Shown in pieces: positions 6,298 through 12,663 of a stretch of DNA of 20,016 bases; the stretch's first letter is position 1; every line of letters begins with the position of its first letter. The notes below the pieces were generated by a model, which was not told the origin of the DNA, ran no database searches, and worked only from the letters and a program-made list of their open reading frames with translations. The translations under genes and the position numbers were made by a program. Location: assembly GCA_910579485.1 (NCBI GenBank), contig CAJTVO010000056.1:1-20016 (forward strand). Reading direction: 5' to 3'. This DNA is from an uncultured Oscillospiraceae bacterium (GTDB lineage Bacteria; Bacillota; Clostridia; Oscillospirales; Oscillospiraceae).

Positions 6298-6333
6298 TGG
6301 CCGGACGCCCCTCAGCTGAGGGGCGTCCGGCCA
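6298..6333 (-). terminator. 36-bp perfect palindrome after the receiver gene
   Basis: TGGCCGGACGCCCCTCAG followed directly by its complement makes a very stable stem about 50 bp past the stop of the minus-strand CheY-like gene. On that strand it is followed by CTTTGTCTTGTT, moderately T-rich. A smaller hairpin (GCCTGT-AAAA-ACAGGC, 6364-6379) lies between the gene and this palindrome. Together they probably end the fapA-cheX-cheY transcript and insulate spoIIID. Confidence 0.65.
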
Positions 6334-6381
6334 GCACAGGCGGTCAGAAAGCCCGCATTCAACGCCTGTAAAAACAGGCTC

Positions 6382-6744
6382 TTACATCATCGCCTTCTCC
6401 AGAGCCTTGAGCAGGCCCTCCTTCTGGACAGGCTTGTAGAGGAAGGTCTTCGCGCCGATAGCTTCGGCATCCTGGATAGTCTCCTCACAGATCAGGGATG
6501 ACACGATAACGATCCGCGCGTCGGGATGCTCCTCCAGAAGCACCTGCGCGGCCTCCAGGCCGTCGATGCCGGGCATAATAATATCCATGGTCACGATGTC
6601 CGGCTGGATCTCCTCATAGCGGGAGATCGCTTCCTCACCGTTCTCGCAGTAGGCGACCACCTCGAATTTAGACCCCTCCAGGAGCTTGCAGATCTGCAGC
6701 TCCATGACACGGGAATCATCGACTACCATAACCCGTTTTTTCAT
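6382..6744 (-). CDS. CheY-like single-domain response regulator
   Basis: 120 residues, consisting only of a receiver domain. The acidic pocket is D9-D10, the phospho-acceptor is D54 in TMDIIMPGIDG, the switch Ser is in VIVSSL (82-83), and K104 lies in FLYKP. There is no output domain, so it must act by binding a partner, as CheY does. The frame allows a TTG one codon earlier, but the ATG at 6744 gives the usual MKKRVMVVDD start; AAAGGAG lies upstream. It starts 3 nt after the stop of the CheX-like gene. That gene encodes a probable phosphatase of phospho-receivers, so this is its likely substrate. No histidine kinase is encoded in the window. Confidence 0.92.
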   Translation of the reverse strand: MKKRVMVVDDSRVMELQICKLLEGSKFEVVAYCENGEEAISRYEEIQPDIVTMDIIMPGIDGLEAAQVLLEEHPDARIVIVSSLICEETIQDAEAIGAKTFLYKPVQKEGLLKALEKAMM

Positions 6745-6747
6745 CAA

Positions 6748-7251
6748 TCAGTCCACTCCTTTGGTTTGTTTCCACGCAGCCGCGCCGTACGCGCCCTCCG
6801 CAGGCACACAGTGGATCAGCTGCGCGCTTTCCTGTTGATCGCTGGTATACGTCAGGACGATATGCTCCGCATATCCCTCCGGCACGTACCGGCCGGGGTA
6901 AAAGGCGGGGACGCTGAACCGGACCGGCGTCTTCGTGTCCGGGAACAGCCGGGCGGCGATGTGTCCGCACAGGATGTTGAGATATTCCTGGGCCACCGCC
7001 TCCATGTCCTCGGAAGAGATATCCTCCTCCATGATCATGCACTGGGCTACCCGGATGAACACCGCGCGCTCCGCGCAGAAGGACAGCCCGGTCCCCAGAT
7101 GATCGTCGAACTTGATATACACCGTATAGCGCTCCCCCGCCGATGAAAGCTCACCGGGAGAGAGGTTGACTCCCACCACCTGGCGGGTGATCTCGCGGAT
7201 GACCCCGTCAAATATTTCCGTCAGCCGTTCCCGCGATATGATATTGATCAT
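6748..7251 (-). CDS. CheX-like chemotaxis phosphatase domain protein
   Basis: A 167-residue cytosolic protein of the CheC/CheX/FliY phosphatase superfamily. The diagnostic pattern E-x2-N-x22-P is present exactly: E89 and N92 in QEYLNILCGHIAARLF, then P115 in FSVPAF. CheX-type proteins remove phosphate from CheY-P using this Glu and Asn. The usual Asp/Ser four residues before the Glu is Ala here. The N-terminal MINIISRERLTEIFDGVIREI and GTGLSFCAERAVF segments fit the alpha/beta fold. The start has AGGAGGAG 7 nt upstream. It lies between fapA (31-nt gap) and the receiver gene (3-nt gap), which fits a phosphatase-receiver pair. Assignment to CheX rather than CheC is by size and single motif. Confidence 0.8.
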   Translation of the reverse strand: MINIISRERLTEIFDGVIREITRQVVGVNLSPGELSSAGERYTVYIKFDDHLGTGLSFCAERAVFIRVAQCMIMEEDISSEDMEAVAQEYLNILCGHIAARLFPDTKTPVRFSVPAFYPGRYVPEGYAEHIVLTYTSDQQESAQLIHCVPAEGAYGAAAWKQTKGVD

Positions 7252-7282
7252 AAAATGGCTCCTCCTCGGCGGACCGCAGGAC

Positions 7283-9049
7283 CTATGTCACTACGATCTC
7301 GCCCTTCACCAGGGAGGCGGCGCACTTGCGGCGCTCATGGCGCAGGCGCAGCGTCTCTTCTCCAAAGCTGATCTCCGTCCCTGGATAGGCCACGCCGCAC
7401 TCCAGCCGCCCGGTGTTCTGCTCCTCCGCCTCGATACGGATATCCGCCAGCTCGCTCTCCAGCTGCTTGAGCTTCAGCTCGGCCAGCGAGAGCTTCATCC
7501 GGGTCTTGTCCAGAAGGCTGGACTTCCCGGTGCTGTCCAGCTGGCACTCCAGCTTCTCCAGCTCCATCTCCAAGAGGCGCAGCTCCCGCTGGACGAGCTC
7601 GTACTCAAAGTTGGTGCAGGGCAGTCCCCCCAGCTGCACGGAGGTCCTGCACTCCGAGCGGGCCCCCACGATCAGGGCGTTGATCCGCTTGGCCGCCCAG
7701 ATACGGCCGCCGATGATGGTCCCCCGGCCCGAGAGCACAAGGACCTCCCCGTCGCTGTATATCTGGCTGTTGACGATGCAGTCCGTCTGGAGGTTCTCCC
7801 GGACGTATATGGTAGAATTTTCGATGTACTTGGAGAAGATGCTCCGCTGGGCCCGGATGACGGTGGACCCGTCCCCCAGGATGCCCTTGACCACGATCAG
7901 GTCCCCGCCGGCCTCCACGGTGCTGCCGGCCTCCACCACGCCGGCCACCTGGATGTTGCCCATGGCGCGGACGGTAAAGCCGCTGAGGACATCGCCGTGG
8001 ATGTTGATATCCCCCAGGAAGTTGATGTTCCCCGTGGAAAAGTCCACGTTGCCCGGGATCTCCAGCACGGGCTTCACCTGGAAGCTGCGCCCGGTAAACT
8101 CCACATCCCCCGCGATGGAGGCCACCAGCAGGGTGCCGTCCTCGCTGATCTCCGTATTCCGGCCCTTGGGAAGAGGCACGGACTTGCCGCTCTTGGCGGG
8201 GATCTCGGTGTCCAGCACCGTCCGGCCTGGTTCGCCCTCGGTGGGCTTGATGAGCCGGCAGATCTCCTGGCCCTGCTTCACGTTGTGGATCAGGTTCAGG
8301 GCGGTGTAGTCCACCCGGTCGAACTCATCCACCTCCAGAACGCGGACCGGCTCTCGCGGGAAATTGTCCACGATGTTGCCGTTGGTCCCGTCAAAGGCGG
8401 GCTTTCCCACGGCGGCCAGGAAGAGGGTAAAGTACTTTTCCCGCTCCATGGGCAGCCGTTCGATCCGATGGGTGTTCACGCCGTAGAGAATCCCGTTCTC
8501 CGCCATGGACCGGTAGAGCATCTCCTTGGTGACCTCCTCCCCATAGCCCACCGGCGGGAACACGATGCCCCAGGCGTAGAGCTTATCCGCCGAGAAGAAA
8601 AAACAGGGCTGGGCGTCCAGGATCAGCTGGTCCTCCTCTTCCGGGCTCTCCTTTGCCCCCTCCTCTTTATCCTCGTCCTTCTTCTTGGCGTTCTTCTTCG
8701 CTTTGTTCTTGGGCTTGGTCTGCCGCAGGCGGGCAGAACTCTTGGCCATCAACAGGGTCTTCAGCCGCTCCCGCTCGACCTGCACCACCTTCTTGGGCAG
8801 GATGCCGTCCTCATCCAGACAGAGGCGGGGCGTGGGCAGATAGCCCGACTCCTGACGGCGCAAATGGTACAGCCGGTAAAGAGGGTGCTCCGATGGCAGC
8901 TCCAGCTCGGTGAGGTCGATCTCCCCCGCCGCTTCCGGCGCTTGAGCAGGCTCCGCCTCCGGCGTCTGGACGGCGGCGGCCTCCTCCTGAGGCGCTTCCT
9001 CCTGCTTCTGCCGGAACAGCAGCTCCGCCAGCTTACCTTTCAGTGACAT
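7283..9049 (-). CDS. FapA (DUF342) family protein
   Basis: 588 residues. The N-terminal 40 are Ala/Glu/Pro-rich. A lysine/acid-rich linker (about 102-140, KNKAKKNAKKKDEDKEEG) precedes the DUF342 region. GEPGRTVLDTEIPAKSGKSV (about 272-291) is the family signature. From about 305 to 475 short repeating strands (GNVDFSTGNINFLGDINIHG, GSTVEAGGDLIVVKGILGDG) predict a right-handed beta-helix like polymer-binding bactofilin-type proteins. About 482-545 is a Leu/Glu-rich coiled coil. FapA proteins have been tied to flagellar assembly and polar localisation in Vibrio, but no flagellar genes are present here. It is first in the unit with the CheX-like and CheY-like genes. AGAGGTG precedes the start; the promoter is at 9137-9165. 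Confidence 0.87.
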   Translation of the reverse strand: MSLKGKLAELLFRQKQEEAPQEEAAAVQTPEAEPAQAPEAAGEIDLTELELPSEHPLYRLYHLRRQESGYLPTPRLCLDEDGILPKKVVQVERERLKTLLMAKSSARLRQTKPKNKAKKNAKKKDEDKEEGAKESPEEEDQLILDAQPCFFFSADKLYAWGIVFPPVGYGEEVTKEMLYRSMAENGILYGVNTHRIERLPMEREKYFTLFLAAVGKPAFDGTNGNIVDNFPREPVRVLEVDEFDRVDYTALNLIHNVKQGQEICRLIKPTEGEPGRTVLDTEIPAKSGKSVPLPKGRNTEISEDGTLLVASIAGDVEFTGRSFQVKPVLEIPGNVDFSTGNINFLGDINIHGDVLSGFTVRAMGNIQVAGVVEAGSTVEAGGDLIVVKGILGDGSTVIRAQRSIFSKYIENSTIYVRENLQTDCIVNSQIYSDGEVLVLSGRGTIIGGRIWAAKRINALIVGARSECRTSVQLGGLPCTNFEYELVQRELRLLEMELEKLECQLDSTGKSSLLDKTRMKLSLAELKLKQLESELADIRIEAEEQNTGRLECGVAYPGTEISFGEETLRLRHERRKCAASLVKGEIVVT

Positions 9050-9136
9050 ACTATGACACCTCTTTTCTCAATAATCCAGGGCGTCTCGGATAAATACGGG
9101 GCCCGCATCCGCGCCCCGCACATCCATGGTATTTCC

Positions 9137-9165
9137 ATTATACCCGGCGCGGGGCGTTTTGGCAA
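9137..9165 (-). promoter_or_regulatory. Sigma-A-type promoter of fapA-cheX-cheY
   Basis: On the minus strand, TTGCCA (9160-9165) and TATAAT (9137-9142) have a 17-bp spacer. The start site is expected near 9130, leaving a leader of about 80 nt that contains a CGGGGC ... GCCCCG stem. The -35 box lies only 9 bp from the target duplication of the inverted-repeat element at 9175-9279. Confidence 0.8.
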
Positions 9166-9174
9166 GACGGAATT

Positions 9175-9279
9175 GCCCAAATCCAGGGAAATCAATTTTA
9201 CGTCTGTAGGGCGCGCCGGGTCGTCGCGCCCTACAAATGCGGCGTTATTTTCTCAAAATTGATTTCCCTGGCCCAAATC
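9175..9279. mobile_element. Miniature inverted-repeat element with 9-bp target duplication
   Basis: An 87-bp element (9184-9270) begins CAGGGAAATCAATTTT and ends with its exact complement: 16-bp perfect terminal inverted repeats. It is flanked by identical 9-bp direct repeats GCCCAAATC (9175-9183 and 9271-9279), as expected for target-site duplication. Inside is a second palindrome, TGTAGGGCGCG / CGCGCCCTACA (9205-9215 and 9225-9235). It encodes nothing. It fills most of the gap between fapA and the NrdD-like gene, just upstream of the fapA promoter. It is probably non-autonomous; the parent transposase family is unknown. The rest of 9050-9381 holds the fapA leader and promoter and a terminator. 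Confidence 0.75.
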
Positions 9280-9298
9280 TTCACCATATTCGTCCGGG

Positions 9299-9341
9299 AA
9301 AAAGCGGACAGCGCCGGAGAGGCCCTCCGCCCCCGGCGCTG
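9299..9341 (-). terminator. Intrinsic terminator of the NrdD-tail gene
   Basis: On the minus strand a 9-bp stem CAGCGCCGG ... CCGGCGCTG, with extra pairing inside its loop, is followed by TCCGCTTTTTCCC. It lies about 40 bp past the stop codon at 9382. Confidence 0.75.
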
Positions 9342-9381
9342 TTCTGCTCTACCACCCCTCCGGGCGAACGGGCCGGGAGGC

Positions 9382-9645
9382 TCAGATATGCTTCACCCGA
9401 TCCCGCTCCTCCGCCGCCTTGGCGTTGTTCCAGTGGCTCATGTCTCCCACCAGATAGCCGGTGATCCGGCGTATCCGGCTGAAGGGACGGGGCACCAGAC
9501 GGTAGCGCAGGTCCACATAGTCTCCGTCCACGTGGATATCCAGCGCCTGCACGGTGCCGATGGCGTACTTGCTGTTGGCCCGGGCGATATAGGCGTCCAT
9601 CTCCTCCTGACCGATGCTCCCGCCGGTCACGTTTACCTGCATCAT
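9382..9645 (-). CDS. Small protein resembling the C-terminal tail of anaerobic ribonucleotide reductase NrdD
   Basis: 87 residues. The last 30 (RRITGYLVG at 59-67, then WNNAKAAEERDRVKH at 72-86) parallel the end of class III ribonucleotide reductases, where RVCGYLG carries the glycyl-radical Gly and is followed by FN-x-GK-x-EE and RVKH. Here the Gly is kept (G63), but the Cys before it is Thr and the protein has no cysteine at all. The catalytic barrel is absent, so it cannot be a reductase by itself. The N-terminal part (NVTGGSIGQEEMDAYIARAN, then LDIHVDGDYVDLRYRLVPRPF) is not recognised. Such proteins are often named after NrdD in databases. The ATG at 9645 follows GGAGGAG. It is monocistronic, ends at a terminator, and diverges from a Crp/FNR-type gene. 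The CDS is secure; the function is open. Confidence 0.8.
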   Translation of the reverse strand: MMQVNVTGGSIGQEEMDAYIARANSKYAIGTVQALDIHVDGDYVDLRYRLVPRPFSRIRRITGYLVGDMSHWNNAKAAEERDRVKHI

Positions 9646-9686
9646 GGTCCATCTCCTCCAATGCTTGTCCCAAATGAAATTGGGTC

Positions 9687-9715
9687 TTTACTTTTGTGCT
9701 GGTCCAGTATATCAT
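9687..9715 (+). promoter_or_regulatory. Candidate promoter of the Crp/FNR-family gene
   Basis: TTTACT (9687-9692) and TATCAT (9710-9715) are 17 bp apart. Transcription would start near 9722, about 110 nt before the chosen start codon. A perfect dyad TGTTGC-ATCA-GCAACA (9734-9749) lies just downstream in the leader. On the opposite strand this divergent gap also has a TATACT -10-like element for the NrdD-tail gene, without a good -35. Confidence 0.45.
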
Positions 9716-9831
9716 AGGAGGCAGGAAAAAGGATGTTGCATCAGCAACAAAGCCAGAAAAGTTTTCTATATTTTGTGCCGCCCCTTTCCCTTGACCCACA
9801 AGATATCGGGCGGTTCAGGGAGGAACACAGC

Positions 9832-10503
9832 ATGGACTACAGCGATCTTGCCGTTTTCCACGGCATCACCAACAACGAGGTGGACGCCATGATCCACTGC
9901 TTCTGTATGCGCCGGGCCCGGTACGAGTCCGGCCAGACCATCTGCACCTACGGCGAGGGCGGCGGCGAGGTGGGCGTCCTGCTGCGGGGGCAGGCGGAGC
10001 TGGTCCGGTACGACTACGCCGGGACCCGGACCATCCTGGAGCGCATTGACACCGGAGGCGTCTTCGGTGAGGCCCTGGCCTTCACGCCGGAGCTGGGCGA
10101 CTGCGTGGAGGTGGTCAGCTCCGCTGAGAGCGAAGCGCTGTTCATGGACTACGGCCACCTGATGAAACGCTGCGAGAAGGCCTGCGCCCACCACAGCCGC
10201 CTGGTGCAGAACATGTTCCAGCTGGTGACGGAGCAGACCCGTCGGCTCAGCCGCCGGGTGGAGGTCCTCAGCCGCCGGAGCATCCGGGAGAAACTCCAGT
10301 GCTATTTCCGGATCTGCCGCCTGGAGGCGGGCACGGATACCTTTCCCCTCCCCTTCACCCTCAGCGCCCTGGCGGACTACATCAGCACCGACCGCAGCGC
10401 CATGATGCGGGAGCTGAAAAAAATGCGGGAGGCGGGACTGGTGTCCATGGAGGGACGGTATGTCACCTGGCGGGAGGACGAGGGGGCTACAGCACGTTCT
10501 TGA
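9832..10503 (+). CDS. Crp/FNR family transcriptional regulator
   Basis: A 223-residue cytosolic regulator. The N-terminal cupin-like sensor (about 8-115) includes YESGQTICTYGEGGGEVGVLLRG and IDTGGVFGEALAF, matching the cyclic-nucleotide-binding fold. A long dimerisation helix (about 117-150) precedes the winged helix-turn-helix (about 155-213) with FTLSALADYISTDRSAMMRELKKM as the recognition unit. It lacks the FNR-type N-terminal cysteine cluster, so an iron-sulphur oxygen sensor is unlikely; the effector is unknown. I chose the ATG at 9832 because AGGGAGG lies 8 nt upstream and the N-terminus matches the family. The frame opens earlier at 9733 with a weaker context. It diverges from the NrdD-tail gene, a possible target. 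Its last 17 bases overlap the end of the opposing DUF4363 gene. Confidence 0.9.
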   Translation: MDYSDLAVFHGITNNEVDAMIHCFCMRRARYESGQTICTYGEGGGEVGVLLRGQAELVRYDYAGTRTILERIDTGGVFGEALAFTPELGDCVEVVSSAESEALFMDYGHLMKRCEKACAHHSRLVQNMFQLVTEQTRRLSRRVEVLSRRSIREKLQCYFRICRLEAGTDTFPLPFTLSALADYISTDRSAMMRELKKMREAGLVSMEGRYVTWREDEGATARS

Positions 10504-10867
10504 TACCCCCGTTCTGGGTCTCCGCCAGCAGGCGGAGCTGGTTGATGAGCTGGGCCAGCAGGGTGTGGAAGTCCGCGCCGTCCTCCTCCCGGCACACGGC
10601 GAAGGCTCCGGCAAAAAGGTCCTCCGCCTTATCCAGCTCGTCGTGCTCCATGATGGTATGGAAAAAAGTCTGGCTGCTGTCCCAGTCCTCATAGGCCCGC
10701 TCCAGCCGGTCCGCGGCCTCCCCCCAATCCTCCTGCCGGGCGGCCTCCCCGGTCTCCTCCAGCAGGGCGGTCCAGTGCTGGGTTCGCAGCTCCACGTAGC
10801 GCCCCGTCCAGAGAGAGAATCCCAGGATCAGCGCCAGGAGCCCCACAGGGATATAGAACGCCTTCAC
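10487..10867 (-). CDS. DUF4363 family membrane-anchored protein
   Basis: 126 residues. One N-terminal membrane segment (about 4-21, FYIPVGLLALILGFSLW) is followed by a mainly helical soluble domain rich in Trp and Glu (HWTALLEETGEAARQEDW, LERAYEDWDSSQTFFHTIMEHDELD), typical of DUF4363. The domain probably faces outside the cytoplasm. The GTG start at 10867 overlaps the DUF421 stop in a GTGA junction and has AAAGGAGG at ideal spacing, so the two are translationally coupled. The frame is open eight codons further, but that start lacks support. DUF421 and DUF4363 genes are commonly adjacent in spore-forming Firmicutes. The molecular function is unknown. Confidence 0.85.
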   Translation of the reverse strand: MKAFYIPVGLLALILGFSLWTGRYVELRTQHWTALLEETGEAARQEDWGEAADRLERAYEDWDSSQTFFHTIMEHDELDKAEDLFAGAFAVCREEDGADFHTLLAQLINQLRLLAETQNGGIKNVL

Positions 10868-11547
10868 GCTTTCGCCTCCTTTGCTACGCATGTCACGGCC
10901 CCCGCCTCATCCACGGTCATGAGGAACACCTGCCGGGGCGAGGTCAGGCGGCGCTCCTTCAGCTGCTTGTCCAGCCATACGGCATCGTAGCCGCTGGCGG
11001 AGAGGTTCTCCGACATGATGTGCCCGTCGTTGATGACCAGCACCGGCAGGGTCACATCGTCCTGAACGGTCATGTTCATGACCTGGGGCGTTACGGGGCT
11101 GTCCTTGGTGTAGGGCAGGACGGACACCTGGCCGCTGGTCTCCAGGACGGCGTACTTGACGGCGGTCAGGTCGCTGTAGCCCTGGCTGCGCAGCTGCTCC
11201 AGCAGCTCGTCCACAGTGAAACGGTTCCGAGCCATATTCCGCTGGAGGACCTTGCCGTCCCGGATGATGACCGTGGGGTAGCCGCAGATCAGGCCCCGGA
11301 AGCGGATGGACTTCAGGCTGAAGAAGCTCAGGAGCATGGACACGCACAGCAGGGTCACGATGGGGAACACGCCGTTGACCAGGGGAATGCCGAAATCCTG
11401 CATAGGCACGGCAGCCAGGTCGGAGATGATCAGCGTCAGCACCAGCTCGCTGGGCTCCAGCTCGCCGATCTGGCGCTTCCCCATAAGGCGCAGGCCCACC
11501 ATCAGGATAAAATAGAGGATCAGAGTCCGGAAGAAGGCTGTGGTCAT
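10864..11547 (-). CDS. DUF421 (YetF-like) membrane protein
   Basis: 227 residues. Three membrane segments occupy about 5-24, 33-50 and 57-80, followed by a cytosolic alpha/beta domain. The family signature GKRQIGELEPSELVLTLIISDLAAVPM (24-50) is intact. The soluble part contains GYPTVIIRDGKVLQRNMARNRFTVDELLEQLR, also characteristic. Relatives such as YetF and the DUF421 part of the 2Duf protein have been linked to spore membranes and spore resistance in Bacillus; a similar role here is inference. The start has AAAGGAAG upstream. Minus-strand GATACTA (11663-11669) resembles a forespore sigma-G -10 but lacks a convincing -35. Confidence 0.9.
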   Translation of the reverse strand: MTTAFFRTLILYFILMVGLRLMGKRQIGELEPSELVLTLIISDLAAVPMQDFGIPLVNGVFPIVTLLCVSMLLSFFSLKSIRFRGLICGYPTVIIRDGKVLQRNMARNRFTVDELLEQLRSQGYSDLTAVKYAVLETSGQVSVLPYTKDSPVTPQVMNMTVQDDVTLPVLVINDGHIMSENLSASGYDAVWLDKQLKERRLTSPRQVFLMTVDEAGAVTCVAKEAKA

Positions 11548-11884
11548 AGAGTCACTTCCTTTCGGGTGCAGTATTTGCAGGGGGACGGCGTTCTATTCCC
11601 AGGCGGAACGCCGCCAGGTGCTCATTGATTCACATGCGCAAAAAAACGCCGCGTTTCCAGAATAGTATCTCAAAAATTTTCGCAAATTTGAGTAGATTTA
11701 TGGTCCGGGACAGCACCGCCAAGGTCTTCGGGGCCGTAACCATGGCGCGGGGCCTGGCGGGCGCGCTGTGCGCGGCGATGGCCGCCGCGTAGAAGAGCGC
11801 CGGCGGCGAAAGCGGGTAAGGTCTAAAGTTTTCCTTGCCATTCCCGGCGTTTTTTGGTATACTCCCCCAAAAGGAGATGACTGC
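11548..11884. other. Divergent intergenic region between DUF421 and HAD genes
   Basis: 337 bp. Contents are: an 8-bp hairpin CGGCGTTC ... GAACGCCG (11586-11613) in the likely DUF421 leader; an A/T-rich near-palindrome CTCAAA ... TTTGAG (11669-11692); a plus-strand short frame of 30 codons at 11700-11792 with an Ala/Gly-rich hydrophobic C-terminus but no ribosome-binding site; a hairpin GCCGCCG ... CGGCGGC (11781-11807) over its end; and the HAD promoter at 11835-11863. I do not call the short frame a gene. Confidence 0.5.
11835..11863 (+). promoter_or_regulatory. Sigma-A-type promoter of the HAD gene
   Basis: TTGCCA (11835-11840) and TATACT (11858-11863) are separated by 17 bp. The start site would be near 11870, giving a leader of about 15 nt that contains AAGGAGATG as the ribosome-binding site. 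Confidence 0.75.
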
Positions 11885-12598
11885 ATGTACGATACCATCC
11901 TCTTCGATCTGGACGGCACCCTGGCCCCCTTCCAGCAGGACGAGTTCGTCCATACCTACTTCAAGGCCCTGGTCCGCCGCCTGGTCCCCATGGGGTACGA
12001 CGGCGACGCCCTGGTCCAGGCTCTGTGGAAGGGCGTGGACGCCATGATCGGAAACAGCGGGACCCTGACCAACCGGCAGGTGTTCTGGGAGGTCTTCACC
12101 GGGGAGCTGGGCGTCCAGGCCCTGGCGCTGGAGAGCATCCTGGAGGACTTCTATGCCAGAGAGTTCGACGGGGTGCGGACCGTACTCCGGGAGAACGTGG
12201 ACCGGAGCGGACTGATCCGCTCCCTGCGGGAGAAGGGCTATACCCTTGTGCTGGCCACCAATCCCATCTTCCCCGCCGTGGCGGTGGAGACCCGGCTGCG
12301 CTGGGTGGGCCTCACCCAGGCGGACTTCGACTGGGTCACCACCTATGAAAACAGCCGCCGCAGCAAGCCCAGCCCCGCCTACTACCGGGACATCCTGGAG
12401 CGCATGGGGAAGCGGGGCGGCCAGTGCCTCATGGCCGGCAACAACCCTTCGGACGATATGTCCGCCCGGGAGACGGGCATGGAGGTCTTTCTGGTGACCG
12501 ACTGCCTGGAGAATCCCAAGGAGCTCCCAATAGACGGCTATCCCCGCGGCTCCTTCCAGGAGCTGGAGGCCCGTCTGGCGGCTCTGCCAAGGCTTTGA
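11885..12598 (+). CDS. HAD family hydrolase (probable phosphatase)
   Basis: A 237-residue cytosolic haloacid-dehalogenase-type hydrolase. Motif I is FDLDGTLAP with nucleophile D8 and acid D10. Motif II is the Thr in LVLATNP. Motif III is the Lys in RRSKPSPAYYRDIL. Motif IV is GNNPSDDMSARETGMEVFLV, with the paired Asp. A helical cap lies between about residues 16 and 115. The substrate cannot be read from sequence; it is probably a small phosphorylated metabolite. The ATG at 11885 is fixed by AAGGAG and by a promoter starting transcription only about 15 nt upstream. It is a single gene ahead of rpsU, which has its own promoter. Confidence 0.9.
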   Translation: MYDTILFDLDGTLAPFQQDEFVHTYFKALVRRLVPMGYDGDALVQALWKGVDAMIGNSGTLTNRQVFWEVFTGELGVQALALESILEDFYAREFDGVRTVLRENVDRSGLIRSLREKGYTLVLATNPIFPAVAVETRLRWVGLTQADFDWVTTYENSRRSKPSPAYYRDILERMGKRGGQCLMAGNNPSDDMSARETGMEVFLVTDCLENPKELPIDGYPRGSFQELEARLAALPRL

Positions 12599-12663
12599 GG
12601 GCCCCGGCCCCAGCCGCCGGAAACGGTTTCAGTGAAGTTTCCTGAAGTTTCTGCATAATTGCC

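Noticed and set aside
7166..9046. A 626-codon plus-strand frame opposite fapA
   Set aside because: Antisense to a recognised DUF342 gene; the translation is Gly/His/Leu-rich with no motif.
9733..9831. N-terminal extension of the Crp/FNR regulator by 33 residues
   Set aside because: The extension (MLHQQQSQKSFLYF...) does not match the family. The ATG at 9832 has a better-spaced AGGGAGG, and a promoter at 9687-9715 would leave almost no leader for the earlier start.
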